From assembly GCF_043729335.1 (NCBI RefSeq), contig NZ_JAYTLQ010000060.1, positions 131,384 through 195,383 on the forward strand: a stretch of 64,000 nt of DNA, written 5' to 3'. Each line of letters starts with the position of its first letter. Position 1 is the first letter of the stretch. A program made the translations under genes and the position numbers. Under the pieces are notes generated by a model. That model did no database searches. It worked only from the letters and a program-made list of their open reading frames with translations, and was not told the origin of the DNA. This DNA is from Crenothrix sp043729335. Lineage in GTDB: Bacteria > Pseudomonadota > Gammaproteobacteria > Methylococcales > Methylomonadaceae. Positions 51,914-60,531 of this stretch are shown one piece after another.

Positions 51914-52441
51914 TCAAGTGTGTTGTACATTTAACACGGCACATTTTTGGCAAACGCCATGAATCTCAATAGCTTTGCTATGAACAATAAAATGGGCTTG
52001 CTTAATTTCTGATGACAGCGCCCGCATAACCTGAGCAGCAGAACGCTCTTCAACTTCATTGCATTGATTACAAATCAGCAATAATTGTTCGTGTTGTAAC
52101 TCAGGACAGCGACAGCCTACAAAAGCATTCAAGCTTTCTACGCGGTGTATTAAACCTTGCTCAATCAAAAAATCCAATGCACGGTAAACCGTTACAGGCT
52201 TGGCGGCATTTTGCACCGGTTTGAGTTTATCAAGCAGTTCGTAGGCTTTAACAGCTTTATGACTTTCCCATATTAACCGCAATACTTGCTGGCGAATTGG
52301 AGTGAGTTGCACCGCGCGTTCCAGACACAGATGCTCGGCGGTAAGCAGTGCATCCTGAACACACTGGCCGTGATCATGGCCTGAAACTTCGGTATGCGTT
52401 AAATCAATATCTTCAGGAGCCGCTGTATCGTATGCTTTCAA
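51914..52441 (-). CDS. zur: Zinc uptake regulator Zur (Fur family)
   Basis: A 175-aa Fur-family repressor. A winged helix covers about residues 45-105 (LTPIRQQVLRLIWESHKAVKAYELLDKL; TVYRALDFLIEQGLIHRVES). The structural zinc site uses Cys124/Cys127 (CNQC) and Cys164/Cys167 (CQKC). The N-terminal extension with HDHGQC is typical of gammaproteobacterial Zur proteins rather than Fur. It represses zinc import genes when zinc is plentiful; none are in the window. Convergent with the HigA-like gene. Confidence 0.88.
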   Translation of the reverse strand: MKAYDTAAPEDIDLTHTEVSGHDHGQCVQDALLTAEHLCLERAVQLTPIRQQVLRLIWESHKAVKAYELLDKLKPVQNAAKPVTVYRALDFLIEQGLIHRVESLNAFVGCRCPELQHEQLLLICNQCNEVEERSAAQVMRALSSEIKQAHFIVHSKAIEIHGVCQKCAVLNVQHT

Positions 52442-52545
52442 ATGTTTACCTTCATAAAGTCGGGCTGTATTTGTATTTTATTATACGCCGAGCCTTGATG
52501 AGAATAGGGGCTTTATTGAATTGAATCCACTCTACATAAAAACAA

Positions 52546-53811
52546 CTACAGCAATTTTGAATCAACTATGGTGCTTTTCACGTAACTTTCAATCATCTCA
52601 TTATCCACACCATAATCATGGCCATTAATCAGACGCTTGATTTTGTAGCCCTTACCATTAGCATCTAAATCCAGTTTAAATAAATCAATGTGCCTGGGTG
52701 GCCTTAGCTTTTTGTCTTCATCCAGACACAGCATGACTTTGGGTTTGAGTTGACGGCCAGGACCCACTTCAATAATCACCCCTACTTCGCCGTTACTCAT
52801 TTCCACAACACTTCCCGCTGGATACAATCCCAATGCTTCGATAAATTTAATCAGATAGCCAGGATCAAGGTGACTGCCGCGCATTTTAAGCATTTCATCA
52901 ATGGCATCGCGGTGTGTACGGCCTTTTTGGTACACACGATCACTGGTCATGGCATCATACATATCAACAATGGTGACTATTCGGGTTTCATCGCTAAGAT
53001 GTTCCCCGCTCAGGCCGCGCGGATAGCCTTTGCCATCCATGCGCTCGTGGTGACTGTAGGCAACGTCAATAGCGCCACCATACATGTCCTTACTTTTTAT
53101 CAATAAATTGCGTCCGTGTTCGGGATGCTTTTTCATTAACGTCAGTTCATGGGGTTCAAATCGCCCTGGTTTATTAAGCACTTCCAACGGTATAAGCATC
53201 TTTCCCATATCATGCATCATGCCACATAAGCCGACTTGATTAAGCTGCTCTTCATTAAACCCCATTTTTCGAGCTAATAAGATGGCCAATAAGCACACGT
53301 TCATACTGTGCTGAGCGGTGTATAAGTCTCTGTTTTTTAATTGTGTCATCCATAAAATCGCGTCAGGCGATTTAAGGACACAGGCCACGCATTCCGCCAC
53401 CGCTTGCTTGGCAATTTCAACATTAATGCCGCGCCCCAAAGCGACACCATCCATAAAACTTTTTACCAGCGTACTGGTTTTTTGGTAAACCTCTTGGGTT
53501 TTTTCAATCTCCTTGGTAAAAGACGAATATCTTTCATAGCGTGAATTATCGGCTTCGGGTTCTTTGAAGCGGCTAAATTTGGGCTGGAGGTACTTGCTTT
53601 GTTTTTCCATATCAATGAAAACATACTGGCATTCACTTTTAACGGCATCAATATCCGTTTGGCTCATTAATTCAAAGCCCTGAAATATAAAACTACTTTC
53701 CAGCCAGGGTTTATCGAGCTGAGAGACGTACATGCCTATTTGCAAGTCTTTGACATCAATTTGCGTCAAGACATTGGAAGTGGCAAGAAATATATTGTTA
53801 GAGTCATTCAT
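52546..53811 (-). CDS. HD-GYP domain c-di-GMP phosphodiesterase with DUF3391
   Basis: A 421-aa protein. The N-terminal DUF3391 domain (about residues 15-120) is followed by an HD-GYP domain with the HD metal pair His200-Asp201 (MMHDMGK), downstream histidines in MKKHPEHGRNLL and YSHHERMDG, and the signature DGKGYP (about 259-264). All canonical metal and GYP residues are present, so it should hydrolyse c-di-GMP to GMP. There is no membrane segment or receiver domain. c-di-GMP controls exopolysaccharide and motility, so a link with the EPS locus is plausible but not shown by position. Confidence 0.92.
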   Translation of the reverse strand: MNDSNNIFLATSNVLTQIDVKDLQIGMYVSQLDKPWLESSFIFQGFELMSQTDIDAVKSECQYVFIDMEKQSKYLQPKFSRFKEPEADNSRYERYSSFTKEIEKTQEVYQKTSTLVKSFMDGVALGRGINVEIAKQAVAECVACVLKSPDAILWMTQLKNRDLYTAQHSMNVCLLAILLARKMGFNEEQLNQVGLCGMMHDMGKMLIPLEVLNKPGRFEPHELTLMKKHPEHGRNLLIKSKDMYGGAIDVAYSHHERMDGKGYPRGLSGEHLSDETRIVTIVDMYDAMTSDRVYQKGRTHRDAIDEMLKMRGSHLDPGYLIKFIEALGLYPAGSVVEMSNGEVGVIIEVGPGRQLKPKVMLCLDEDKKLRPPRHIDLFKLDLDANGKGYKIKRLINGHDYGVDNEMIESYVKSTIVDSKLL

Positions 53812-53905
53812 AGCAAAACGATTTATGAGAGTGTTTGCACATTAATCCGGAACATCTTTGTAAGAAGTTGAATCGTATCTGTAGATTTGGTCTACGGGAC
53901 ATATA

Positions 53906-54045
53906 AAATAAAGGGCTACCGACTTAAGTCGGGACATCCGTTCGCCCTGAGCTTGTCGAAGGGTTTGTGTGGTTCATGGTTCGACAAGCTCACCACGAAC
54001 GGCTTTTTTTAAAATGTCCCGTCTTAAGTGAGTAGCCAAATAAAG
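53906..54045. mobile_element. MITE-like element with 8-bp target duplication (copy 1)
   Basis: A 124-bp non-coding element (53914-54037) flanked by a perfect 8-bp direct repeat AAATAAAG (53906-53913 and 54038-54045). The ends are 24-bp inverted repeats, 53914-53937 and 54014-54037, matching at 21 of 24 positions and starting GGCTAC. The centre is a long palindrome with GAGCTTGTCGAA (53949-53960) and its complement (53980-53991). No ORF is present, so it must be moved by a transposase elsewhere. An 8-bp duplication with GGC-type ends would fit an IS1595-like transposase, but this is a guess. It sits between the divergent HD-GYP and cysM genes. Confidence 0.85.
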
Positions 54046-54276
54046 AAAGCTCTACGCAAAGCTTAAGAACCTTATTAGTAAGTTTAGTAGTTTTTTTGGA
54101 TTACGTGGGGCTTGTCCGAAACTTTTACATATTAAATACACTGGCACTACACATAGCCTACTAACGCTGTCTTGTGGAAACTTTCCTGCAAAATAAACAC
54201 CGCCAGCTTAAATCCAGGACGCGACAGCGAGTTTTTATGGGATAATCCAGAATCACTTTATTTTTGCAAACAGACT

Positions 54277-55167
54277 ATGACTTTCCCAACCATTGAAGCT
54301 TTTGTCGGTAATACGCCGCTAGTTAGATTGCAGCGCTTAGTGCCGCAATCCAGCAATATTATTCTGGCTAAGCTGGAAGGCAATAATCCAGCCGGATCGG
54401 TAAAAGATCGCCCCGCGCTAAGCATGATTAAACACGCCGAAGAACGCGGAGAAATTAAACCGGGCGATCGTTTAATTGAGGCTACCAGTGGCAATACCGG
54501 TATTGCTTTGGCAATGGCAGCGGCTATTAAAGGTTATAAAATGACGTTGATCATGCCCGACAATATGAGTGAAGAACGCCGAGCCTCTATAAAAGCCTAT
54601 GGCGCAGAGATTATTTTGACACCTTCGGCAGGCAGCATGGAAGCCGCCATTGATTTGGCGCGGGCCATGGAGCAAGCTGGAGAAGGCCGTATTCTTGATC
54701 AGTTTTCCAACCCTGATAATCCGCGCGCGCATTACGAAGGCACAGGCCCTGAAATTTGGCACGATACCCACGGCAAAGTTACCCATTTTGTGAGTTCTAT
54801 GGGGACAACGGGTACTATTATGGGTACTTCCAAATTTCTGAAAGAGCAAAATGCAGGCATTCAAATTGTGGGAGTACAGCCGGAAGGCGATTCAAAAATT
54901 CCTGGTATCAGGCGCTGGCCGAAAGAATATCTACCCAAAATATATCAGGCCGACCGTGTTGACAGAATTATCGATGTTGATCAGATTGCCGCGGAAAATA
55001 CCACCCGCGCTTTAGCCGCCAGAGAAGGCATTTTTGCCGGTGTATCATCGGGCGGCGCTATTTATGCCGCCTTACAGTTATCTGAAGAAGTTGAAAACGC
55101 GCTGATTGTAGTTATCGTGTGTGATCGTGGCGATAGGTATTTGTCTACTGGCGTGTTTGCTTCATAA
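54277..55167 (+). CDS. cysM: Cysteine synthase B (O-acetylserine sulfhydrylase)
   Basis: PLP enzyme that makes cysteine from O-acetylserine and sulfide or thiosulfate. The PLP lysine is Lys43 in NPAGSVKDR, the substrate loop is EATSGNTGIALA, and the phosphate-binding glycine loop is SSMGTTGTIMG. Several blocks (GIRRWPKEYLP, ICDRGDRYLSTGVF-like end) match CysM rather than CysK. The frame is open to 54172, but the ATG at 54277 begins at the conserved TIEAFVGNTPLVRL and gives 296 aa; E. coli CysM has 303. Confidence 0.95.
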   Translation: MTFPTIEAFVGNTPLVRLQRLVPQSSNIILAKLEGNNPAGSVKDRPALSMIKHAEERGEIKPGDRLIEATSGNTGIALAMAAAIKGYKMTLIMPDNMSEERRASIKAYGAEIILTPSAGSMEAAIDLARAMEQAGEGRILDQFSNPDNPRAHYEGTGPEIWHDTHGKVTHFVSSMGTTGTIMGTSKFLKEQNAGIQIVGVQPEGDSKIPGIRRWPKEYLPKIYQADRVDRIIDVDQIAAENTTRALAAREGIFAGVSSGGAIYAALQLSEEVENALIVVIVCDRGDRYLSTGVFAS

Positions 55168-55187
55168 GGATAAAGGAGTAACTCAGC

Positions 55188-55217
55188 ATGGCTTGTGTTT
55201 TTATACATTGGCAATAA
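55188..55217 (+). other. Nine-residue mini-ORF behind a strong Shine-Dalgarno, upstream of ydbH
   Basis: AAGGAG (55173-55178) precedes an ATG by 9 bases. The frame encodes MACVFIHWQ and stops at 55215-55217, where a hairpin repeat begins. It may be a leader peptide, or the original ydbH start separated from its gene by insertion of the hairpin. ydbH reads in another frame. Confidence 0.3.
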
Positions 55218-55242
55218 AGACGCAAAATCTTGCGTGTCTTTA
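55215..55242. repeat. AGACGCAA-type hairpin repeat
   Basis: TAAAGACGCAA (55215-55225) pairs with TTGCGTGTCTTTA (55230-55242) with one bulged base. Loop and stem closely resemble the hairpin at 42959-42984. It lies between the strong SD at 55173 and the plausible ydbH start codons. Confidence 0.6.
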
Positions 55243-55254
55243 TACGGATACGCA

Positions 55255-57783
55255 ATGTCTGATTATGTAAGCCAGATACAATGGATGAAGTGCTTTTTGC
55301 TAACGATGTTATTGTCAGCCATGCCTGTAGCAAAAGCGTTTAATCAGGCCACGCTTAAAATAGACACTTATAAAACCAACGGCTGGCAGTTAGACGGCAT
55401 CAGCATTAACCTTAACAACATTAATGCCACCACGCAAAAGCTGATACTCAGCATTACTAGCTTAAATCTCCCCAAGCCCTTTGATGATATTAGTTTCGTC
55501 AATATCAGTTGCGCAGAGTTTGTGTGGCGATCTGATGCAATCGTTTGTCAGCAAGGGCATGCTAATTTACAGTCCAAACAGTGGCAATCACCCACGACCA
55601 ATTTTGCCTTTAGCCTTAGCAAAAAAAACAGCACACTCACTTTAACGCCTTTAAAAATAGCGGGCGCTGCCTTATTGGTGCAGGCAAACATGCACAATAA
55701 CCGCTGGCAAGTGACTATTGATGCCAAAAATGTGAGTAGCCAGCAGCTAAAAAGTTATTTTCCCTCTGTGCCGATTGCTATTAAAGACGGCAAAGCTAAC
55801 TTTAAGCTGACTGCATCGGGTGTAGCATTCAATTTCAAACAACTCTCATTAAATACCCAGCTTACCCACGTTAAAGCTAACAGCAAAGACGGTCAGTTCA
55901 GCACAGAAAAAGTAGCTTTGACAAGCCAGTTAAGCGCGACAAACACAGATGGTGTGTGGCATTGGCAAAATCATACTGAAATGCAAAAAGGTGTGTTGCA
56001 CGCTGATCCAGTGCATTTTGAAGTCGGTAAAAAACCCATAGTAATTGATGCCAAAGGACTTTGGAATGCGGGCAATAAGCAGGTTACCGTGCAATCTTTA
56101 ACCTTAAAAAACATAAAACTGGCGAATGGCGAGGTATTCGTTCAGGCAAGCATGCACGATAAGCACTGGCAACTTACTGTTGATGGCAAAAATATCAACA
56201 GTAAGCAACTGAAAAGCTATTTCCCAAAACTGCCGCTGCACTTTAAAAGCGGTAAAGCCAACGTTAAGTTGACGGCATCGGGTATCGCTACAGATGTTGA
56301 AGAGGTTAAAGTAAATGCCGATCTGATTGAAGTCACCGTGCAAAATCAAAGCGGCCAATTGGCTACCGAAAAATTAACCATAAGCAGTCAGTTAACAGGG
56401 CAAAAAGCTCACGGTGTATGGCAGTGGCAAACTCATTCCACTCTCAACAAAGGCGCTCTCTATAGTGATCCGGTGTATTTGGAGGTGACTAAAAAACCTG
56501 TCGTTATTGATGCCAAAGGTCTGTGGAATGCTAAGAGCAAGCGTGTGACTGTCGAAAATATCCACTACCAGCATCCTGATACCGCTAAGTTAACCGGCAC
56601 GGGCGTTATCAGTTACGCGAAAAAAATTCAGCTAGAAAAAGCCGACTTAGAAGTGACAAGCCTGGAATTACAGAATTTGTTTTCGGTGTATGTTAAGCCT
56701 TACTTTGATCCCGCCAGCGTTGAAGGTGTAAGTTTAAACGGTAACGCAAAAGCGCATCTTAGCGTTGTTCAGCAGGCATTAAGGGATGCAGCGCTAGACT
56801 TTAACAACGTGACGATTAAAGATGCCAGTCATCGTTTGGATGTTAAACAAGGTTCTGGTGTCATTAATTGGTCAAGTAAACCTTTTCCTGTTCAGTTGTC
56901 ACATTTGGCATGGCGGTCTGTGTCTGTGTTTAATTTGCCCATAGGCCCTGCACAAGTTGAATTAACGGCCTGGGCGAATAACTTTCGATTGACCCAATCA
57001 GCCCGACTGGCATTTTTGGGCGGCACTATTACCGCCAATCAATTGAGCTGGTACGCTAAAGCTGATGAAGAGCCGGATATTGCTTTTACCGGCAAGATAG
57101 ATAATGTGTCACTGGAAAAATTATCTAAAGTAATGAATTGGACGCCGTTATCCGGCAAAATCAGCGGTCATATTCCAGGCGTGAGTTATCGCGATAAAAC
57201 CTTGCGTCTGGGTGGTGAATTAACCATTAACGCTTTTGACGGCAGCATTACAGTAACCAATCTGGCTTCCGAAGGTTTATTTTCCGATTATCCTGTAGTT
57301 TACAGCGATTTTATAATGGACAATCTTGATCTTGACCAGATCACCCGTAAGTTTTCATTCGGTAATATTACCGGCAGATTATCCGGTTCTGTAAAAGAAT
57401 TAACCTTGGAAAATTGGCATCCCACGCACTTTTTTGCCTGGCTAGGAACGCCGGATAATGACAACTCCCGCCATAGAATCAGTCAAAAAGCGGTACAAAA
57501 TATCGCCAGTATTGGGGGTGGCGGTGCAACTGATATACTGTCACGCAGCTTTCTAAGCCTGTTTGATACCTTCGGGTATGACAAAATCGGTGTGGGTTGT
57601 TATCTGAATAAGGGTGTGTGTCAGATGATGGGCGTACAAACCACGCCACAAGGCTATTATCTGATTAAAGGTGGCGGTCTGCCGAGAATAGACGTGATGG
57701 GCTATAATCCGCAGGTTGACTGGGAGGTTTTGGTGGAACGGCTCGGTCGCATTTCTACCACCGAGGAAGTCATTGTTAAATGA
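55255..57783 (+). CDS. ydbH: YdbH-like intermembrane (AsmA-like) protein
   Basis: An 842-aa protein with an N-terminal signal/anchor (MKCFLLTMLLSAMPVAKA at about residues 11-28), long beta-rich repeats and a conserved C-terminal part (FDTFGYDKIGVGCYLNKGVCQMMGV...; YNPQVDWEVLVERLGRI) typical of the YdbH family. YdbH is an AsmA-like bridge that moves phospholipids from inner to outer membrane. Two tandem segments repeat (ALLVQANMHNNRWQVTID / EVFVQASMHDKHWQLTVD and KSYFPxxP), showing internal duplication. Possible starts are GTG 55195, ATG 55255 and ATG 55285; 55255 is chosen because it lies just after the hairpin and keeps the signal. A YdbL-like lipoprotein gene follows. Confidence 0.82.
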   Translation: MSDYVSQIQWMKCFLLTMLLSAMPVAKAFNQATLKIDTYKTNGWQLDGISINLNNINATTQKLILSITSLNLPKPFDDISFVNISCAEFVWRSDAIVCQQGHANLQSKQWQSPTTNFAFSLSKKNSTLTLTPLKIAGAALLVQANMHNNRWQVTIDAKNVSSQQLKSYFPSVPIAIKDGKANFKLTASGVAFNFKQLSLNTQLTHVKANSKDGQFSTEKVALTSQLSATNTDGVWHWQNHTEMQKGVLHADPVHFEVGKKPIVIDAKGLWNAGNKQVTVQSLTLKNIKLANGEVFVQASMHDKHWQLTVDGKNINSKQLKSYFPKLPLHFKSGKANVKLTASGIATDVEEVKVNADLIEVTVQNQSGQLATEKLTISSQLTGQKAHGVWQWQTHSTLNKGALYSDPVYLEVTKKPVVIDAKGLWNAKSKRVTVENIHYQHPDTAKLTGTGVISYAKKIQLEKADLEVTSLELQNLFSVYVKPYFDPASVEGVSLNGNAKAHLSVVQQALRDAALDFNNVTIKDASHRLDVKQGSGVINWSSKPFPVQLSHLAWRSVSVFNLPIGPAQVELTAWANNFRLTQSARLAFLGGTITANQLSWYAKADEEPDIAFTGKIDNVSLEKLSKVMNWTPLSGKISGHIPGVSYRDKTLRLGGELTINAFDGSITVTNLASEGLFSDYPVVYSDFIMDNLDLDQITRKFSFGNITGRLSGSVKELTLENWHPTHFFAWLGTPDNDNSRHRISQKAVQNIASIGGGGATDILSRSFLSLFDTFGYDKIGVGCYLNKGVCQMMGVQTTPQGYYLIKGGGLPRIDVMGYNPQVDWEVLVERLGRISTTEEVIVK

Positions 57784-57873
57784 CGATAGAGATTGTCCCC
57801 GAAAAAATCATGCCAACCTACATTTTTTTCGTGCTTTTCTTGGACAAACAAGACTAATTAACCGGAGTGTATC

Positions 57874-58461
57874 ATGAGAAAAATATCTGTTTTAACGGCC
57901 TTATTGCTGACGGCTTGTGTCACCATTAATATTTACTTCCCTGCCGCCGCTGCTGAAAAAGCCGCCGATGAAATCATCAAGGATATACAAAAAAATACTC
58001 CGCAAAAAATGGAGCCTAAACCCAAAGCCGAGTTATCGGACTGGCAGCTCAGTCTGTATAAAATGATAGACAGCGCCATTAATGTCGCTATTTCATCCGC
58101 GCAAGCCGCTGATGCGGATTTGTCCATAAATAGCCCGGACATTCAACGTTTACGTGCCAGCATGGCAAAGCGCTTTGCCACCTTACAGGTGTTTTATGGA
58201 AATGGTTCTGTGGGTATTAAATCAGATGGCCTATTGGTAGTAAAAGATACTGGCAGCGTGGCTCTTAAAGATAAAAACCAGATTAACAAACTCATTGCTT
58301 CGGAAAATGCCGACAGGCTGGCGCTTTATAAGGCAATTGCTAATGCTAATGGCCACCCAGAATGGGCGGCGCAAATTAAATCAACCTTTGCTGCTCAGTG
58401 GATCAGCAACGCACAATCCGGCTGGTGGGTTCAATCAGGCGGCAACTGGAAACAAAAATAA
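57874..58461 (+). CDS. ydbL: YdbL-like (DUF1318) lipoprotein
   Basis: A 195-aa protein with a lipobox LTAC (Cys15), so it is probably a lipoprotein. It continues with VTINIYFPAAAAEKAADEIIKDIQ, a block like the YnbE/YdbL region, and a DUF1318 domain at about residues 90-190 (FYGNGSVGIKSDGLL; ALYKAIANANGHPEWAAQIKSTFAAQWI). In E. coli ydbH-ynbE-ydbL are three genes; here no separate ynbE fits in the 90-base gap, so this lipoprotein may combine both roles. YnbE binds YdbH at the outer membrane. SD-like CCGGAG lies 6 bases before the ATG. Confidence 0.85.
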   Translation: MRKISVLTALLLTACVTINIYFPAAAAEKAADEIIKDIQKNTPQKMEPKPKAELSDWQLSLYKMIDSAINVAISSAQAADADLSINSPDIQRLRASMAKRFATLQVFYGNGSVGIKSDGLLVVKDTGSVALKDKNQINKLIASENADRLALYKAIANANGHPEWAAQIKSTFAAQWISNAQSGWWVQSGGNWKQK

Positions 58462-58463
58462 AC

Positions 58464-59795
58464 ATGTCAAGATCAAAAAGAAAACCCTTACCGACTACGC
58501 CGATTGCAGTCAGCATACAATCGCTAACCCATGATGGCCGCGGTGTAGCCCATGTCGATGGCAAAGCCACCTTTATTGATGAGGCTTTGCCCGGCGAAGA
58601 TGTAGAATTTATCTACACCGAAATCCGTAAAGATTATGCTGAAGGTAAGGTGGTTAAAGTTTTAAAAGCCGCGCCGATTAGAACGCAAGCGCCGTGCCCG
58701 CATTACGGTGTGTGTGGTGGCTGTAGTTTTCAGCATGTGGAATCATCCGCACAAATTGAGGTTAAACAAAATCTGCTACTTGAACAATTTAAGCGCATCG
58801 GTAAAGTTGAGATTCCTGAACTGTGGGAACCGTTAATCGGCCCGCATTGGGGTTATCGCAGCAAGGCGCGCATGGGCGTTAAATACGTGGCTAAAAAAGA
58901 GCGGGTGCTGGTAGGCTTTAGGGAGCGGCGCAATCCATTTTTGGCGGAAATCGGCAACTGTATGGTGATGAATCCGAAGGTGGGTTTAAAGCTGATTGCC
59001 TTGGGTGAAATGATCAGTGAGTTAACCATTCGGGACAAAATTCCGCAAATAGAAGTGGCCATAGGCGATACCGATTGTGTGCTGGCGGTGCGTGTATTGG
59101 AACCACCCACCGATGCCGATAAAGCCATAATGGCCGATTTTGCCAAACAGCATGAAATTACTTTATGCTTGCAATCCAAAGGCCCAGATACGATTAAGCC
59201 ACTAAATAGCGAAGATAGCATGATGCTCACCTATAGCTTGCCGGATCATGATATAGAGTTTAAATTTCGCCCTGCCATGTTTACGCAGGTGAATTATGAC
59301 ATTAACCGACAAATGATTAACCGTGTTTTAGCCACACTGGATTTAAATGAAAATGATACCGTACTGGACTTGTTTTGTGGCTTGGGCAATTTTACCTTGC
59401 CGATAGCCAAATATGCAGGCAAAGTGGTGGGGATCGAAGGCGATCAGCCGTTGGTCAATCATGCTAAAGAAAACGCGCGGCATAATAATATCAACAATGC
59501 TGAGTTTTATGCGGCCGATTTAAGCAAAGACCTTGATGCACATCCGTGGGCGCAGCAAAAATATAACAAAATCATGCTTGATCCATCACGTGCCGGTGCA
59601 TCGGATGTATTGCCGTATTTTAAAAAATGGCAGCCAGAGCTGATTGTTTATGTGTCGTGTAACCCCTCTACCCTGGCGCGTGATGCGGGTATTTTGGTAA
59701 ATGACATGGGTTACGTGTTGGTGAAAGCAGGCGTGATGGATATGTTTCCGCAGACCGCACATGTGGAGTCTATGGCGGTGTTTAGGAAAGCTTAG
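58464..59795 (+). CDS. rlmD: 23S rRNA (uracil(1939)-C(5))-methyltransferase RlmD
   Basis: SAM-dependent RNA methyltransferase, 443 aa. The N-terminal TRAM domain (about residues 12-70) is followed by iron-sulfur ligands Cys78, Cys84, Cys87 and Cys166 (CPHYGVCGGC; GNCMVMNP). The catalytic domain has SAM motif LDLFCGLGNFTLP and catalytic Cys in YVSCNPSTLARD. The frame extends to 58398 inside ydbL; the ATG at 58464, two bases after the ydbL stop, begins at the conserved N-terminus. It probably shares transcription with ydbL. Confidence 0.95.
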   Translation: MSRSKRKPLPTTPIAVSIQSLTHDGRGVAHVDGKATFIDEALPGEDVEFIYTEIRKDYAEGKVVKVLKAAPIRTQAPCPHYGVCGGCSFQHVESSAQIEVKQNLLLEQFKRIGKVEIPELWEPLIGPHWGYRSKARMGVKYVAKKERVLVGFRERRNPFLAEIGNCMVMNPKVGLKLIALGEMISELTIRDKIPQIEVAIGDTDCVLAVRVLEPPTDADKAIMADFAKQHEITLCLQSKGPDTIKPLNSEDSMMLTYSLPDHDIEFKFRPAMFTQVNYDINRQMINRVLATLDLNENDTVLDLFCGLGNFTLPIAKYAGKVVGIEGDQPLVNHAKENARHNNINNAEFYAADLSKDLDAHPWAQQKYNKIMLDPSRAGASDVLPYFKKWQPELIVYVSCNPSTLARDAGILVNDMGYVLVKAGVMDMFPQTAHVESMAVFRKA

Positions 59796-59895
59796 TATTA
59801 TCTCGACCCCAAGCGTTGGCTTTGTGAATTATGATTTTAGTCCATAGCGCGGAAATTTAATAAGTTATAACAAGACAAATATACCAGGAGAAAAA

Positions 59896-60252
59896 ATGAA
59901 TGTATTTAAACTGATGATGGCGTTTTTTTTGACATTTCTTCTGTCTGGCAATGCCCAGGCGGCAGGAAATCCAGTTAGCGAAGATTTTTCACTGCTATTA
60001 TCACTGTGTGACAATATGATCGAGTTGGCCAGTAGACAAGATAAAGGTTTTCCTGAAGTCGCTGATGCAACATTAAAACTTGCAGAAGCGCAAAGAAGAA
60101 ATAGCTCAATGGCATTAGATCGCGTTCGGCCTAAGCTGAGATCGGCCAAAAAATCTTTCAAGATGGGTAACTATGAGGCCAGCATTAAATTTATTGAAGA
60201 AGCTAAGCTACTCATGAAACCAACAACGGTAAGTTGGGACGGTGGTTCTTGA
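59896..60252 (+). CDS. Small secreted helical protein
   Basis: Function not recognised. The 118-aa product has a signal peptide (MNVFKLMMAFFLTFLLSGNAQA, cleavage about residue 22) and a mature part of about 95 residues that is helical and charged (LCDNMIELASRQDKGFPEVADATLKLAEAQRRN; RPKLRSAKKSFKMGNYEASIKFIEEAK). The second half resembles a single helical hairpin. GGAG (59887-59890) is spaced 5 bases from the ATG. A terminator-like hairpin follows at 60302-60334, so it is monocistronic. It is probably periplasmic. Confidence 0.75.
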   Translation: MNVFKLMMAFFLTFLLSGNAQAAGNPVSEDFSLLLSLCDNMIELASRQDKGFPEVADATLKLAEAQRRNSSMALDRVRPKLRSAKKSFKMGNYEASIKFIEEAKLLMKPTTVSWDGGS

Positions 60253-60301
60253 AATAATTTAAACGGCTAGCTAACGATCCCAATTTTTTGTGGGTTAAGA
60301 T

Positions 60302-60340
60302 ACTCCAGCTTCCCTTAATTTTAGAAGCTGGAGTTCTTGT
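60302..60340 (+). terminator. Terminator-like hairpin after the small secreted protein
   Basis: ACTCCAGCTTC (60302-60312) pairs perfectly with GAAGCTGGAGT (60324-60334), with an 11-base loop and a short T-rich tail (TCTTGT). It lies 50 bases after the stop codon. Confidence 0.65.
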
Positions 60341-60531
60341 GAGTAATAGACGGAATAACTAAAACAGCGAGTGTTGAAACGACAAACCGCTTATTTCTGT
60401 ATTGCCTGAATTGAAATTTATTACCGATATTTCCCCATTCCCAATTCAATTATTCCACTCATTATAGTTATACGAAACAGCCGAACAACTCTGCGATATA
60501 ACTGAAATTGGCTCCCATCCAGCCAATGCTA

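Noticed and set aside
53906..54045. CRISPR-like or REP-only interpretation of the palindromic region
   Set aside because: There are no regularly spaced repeats; exact terminal inverted repeats and an 8-bp target duplication fit a MITE-like element better.
54172..54276. N-terminal extension of CysM
   Set aside because: The family begins at the TIEAFVGNTPLVRL region, so the ATG at 54277 is the proper start.
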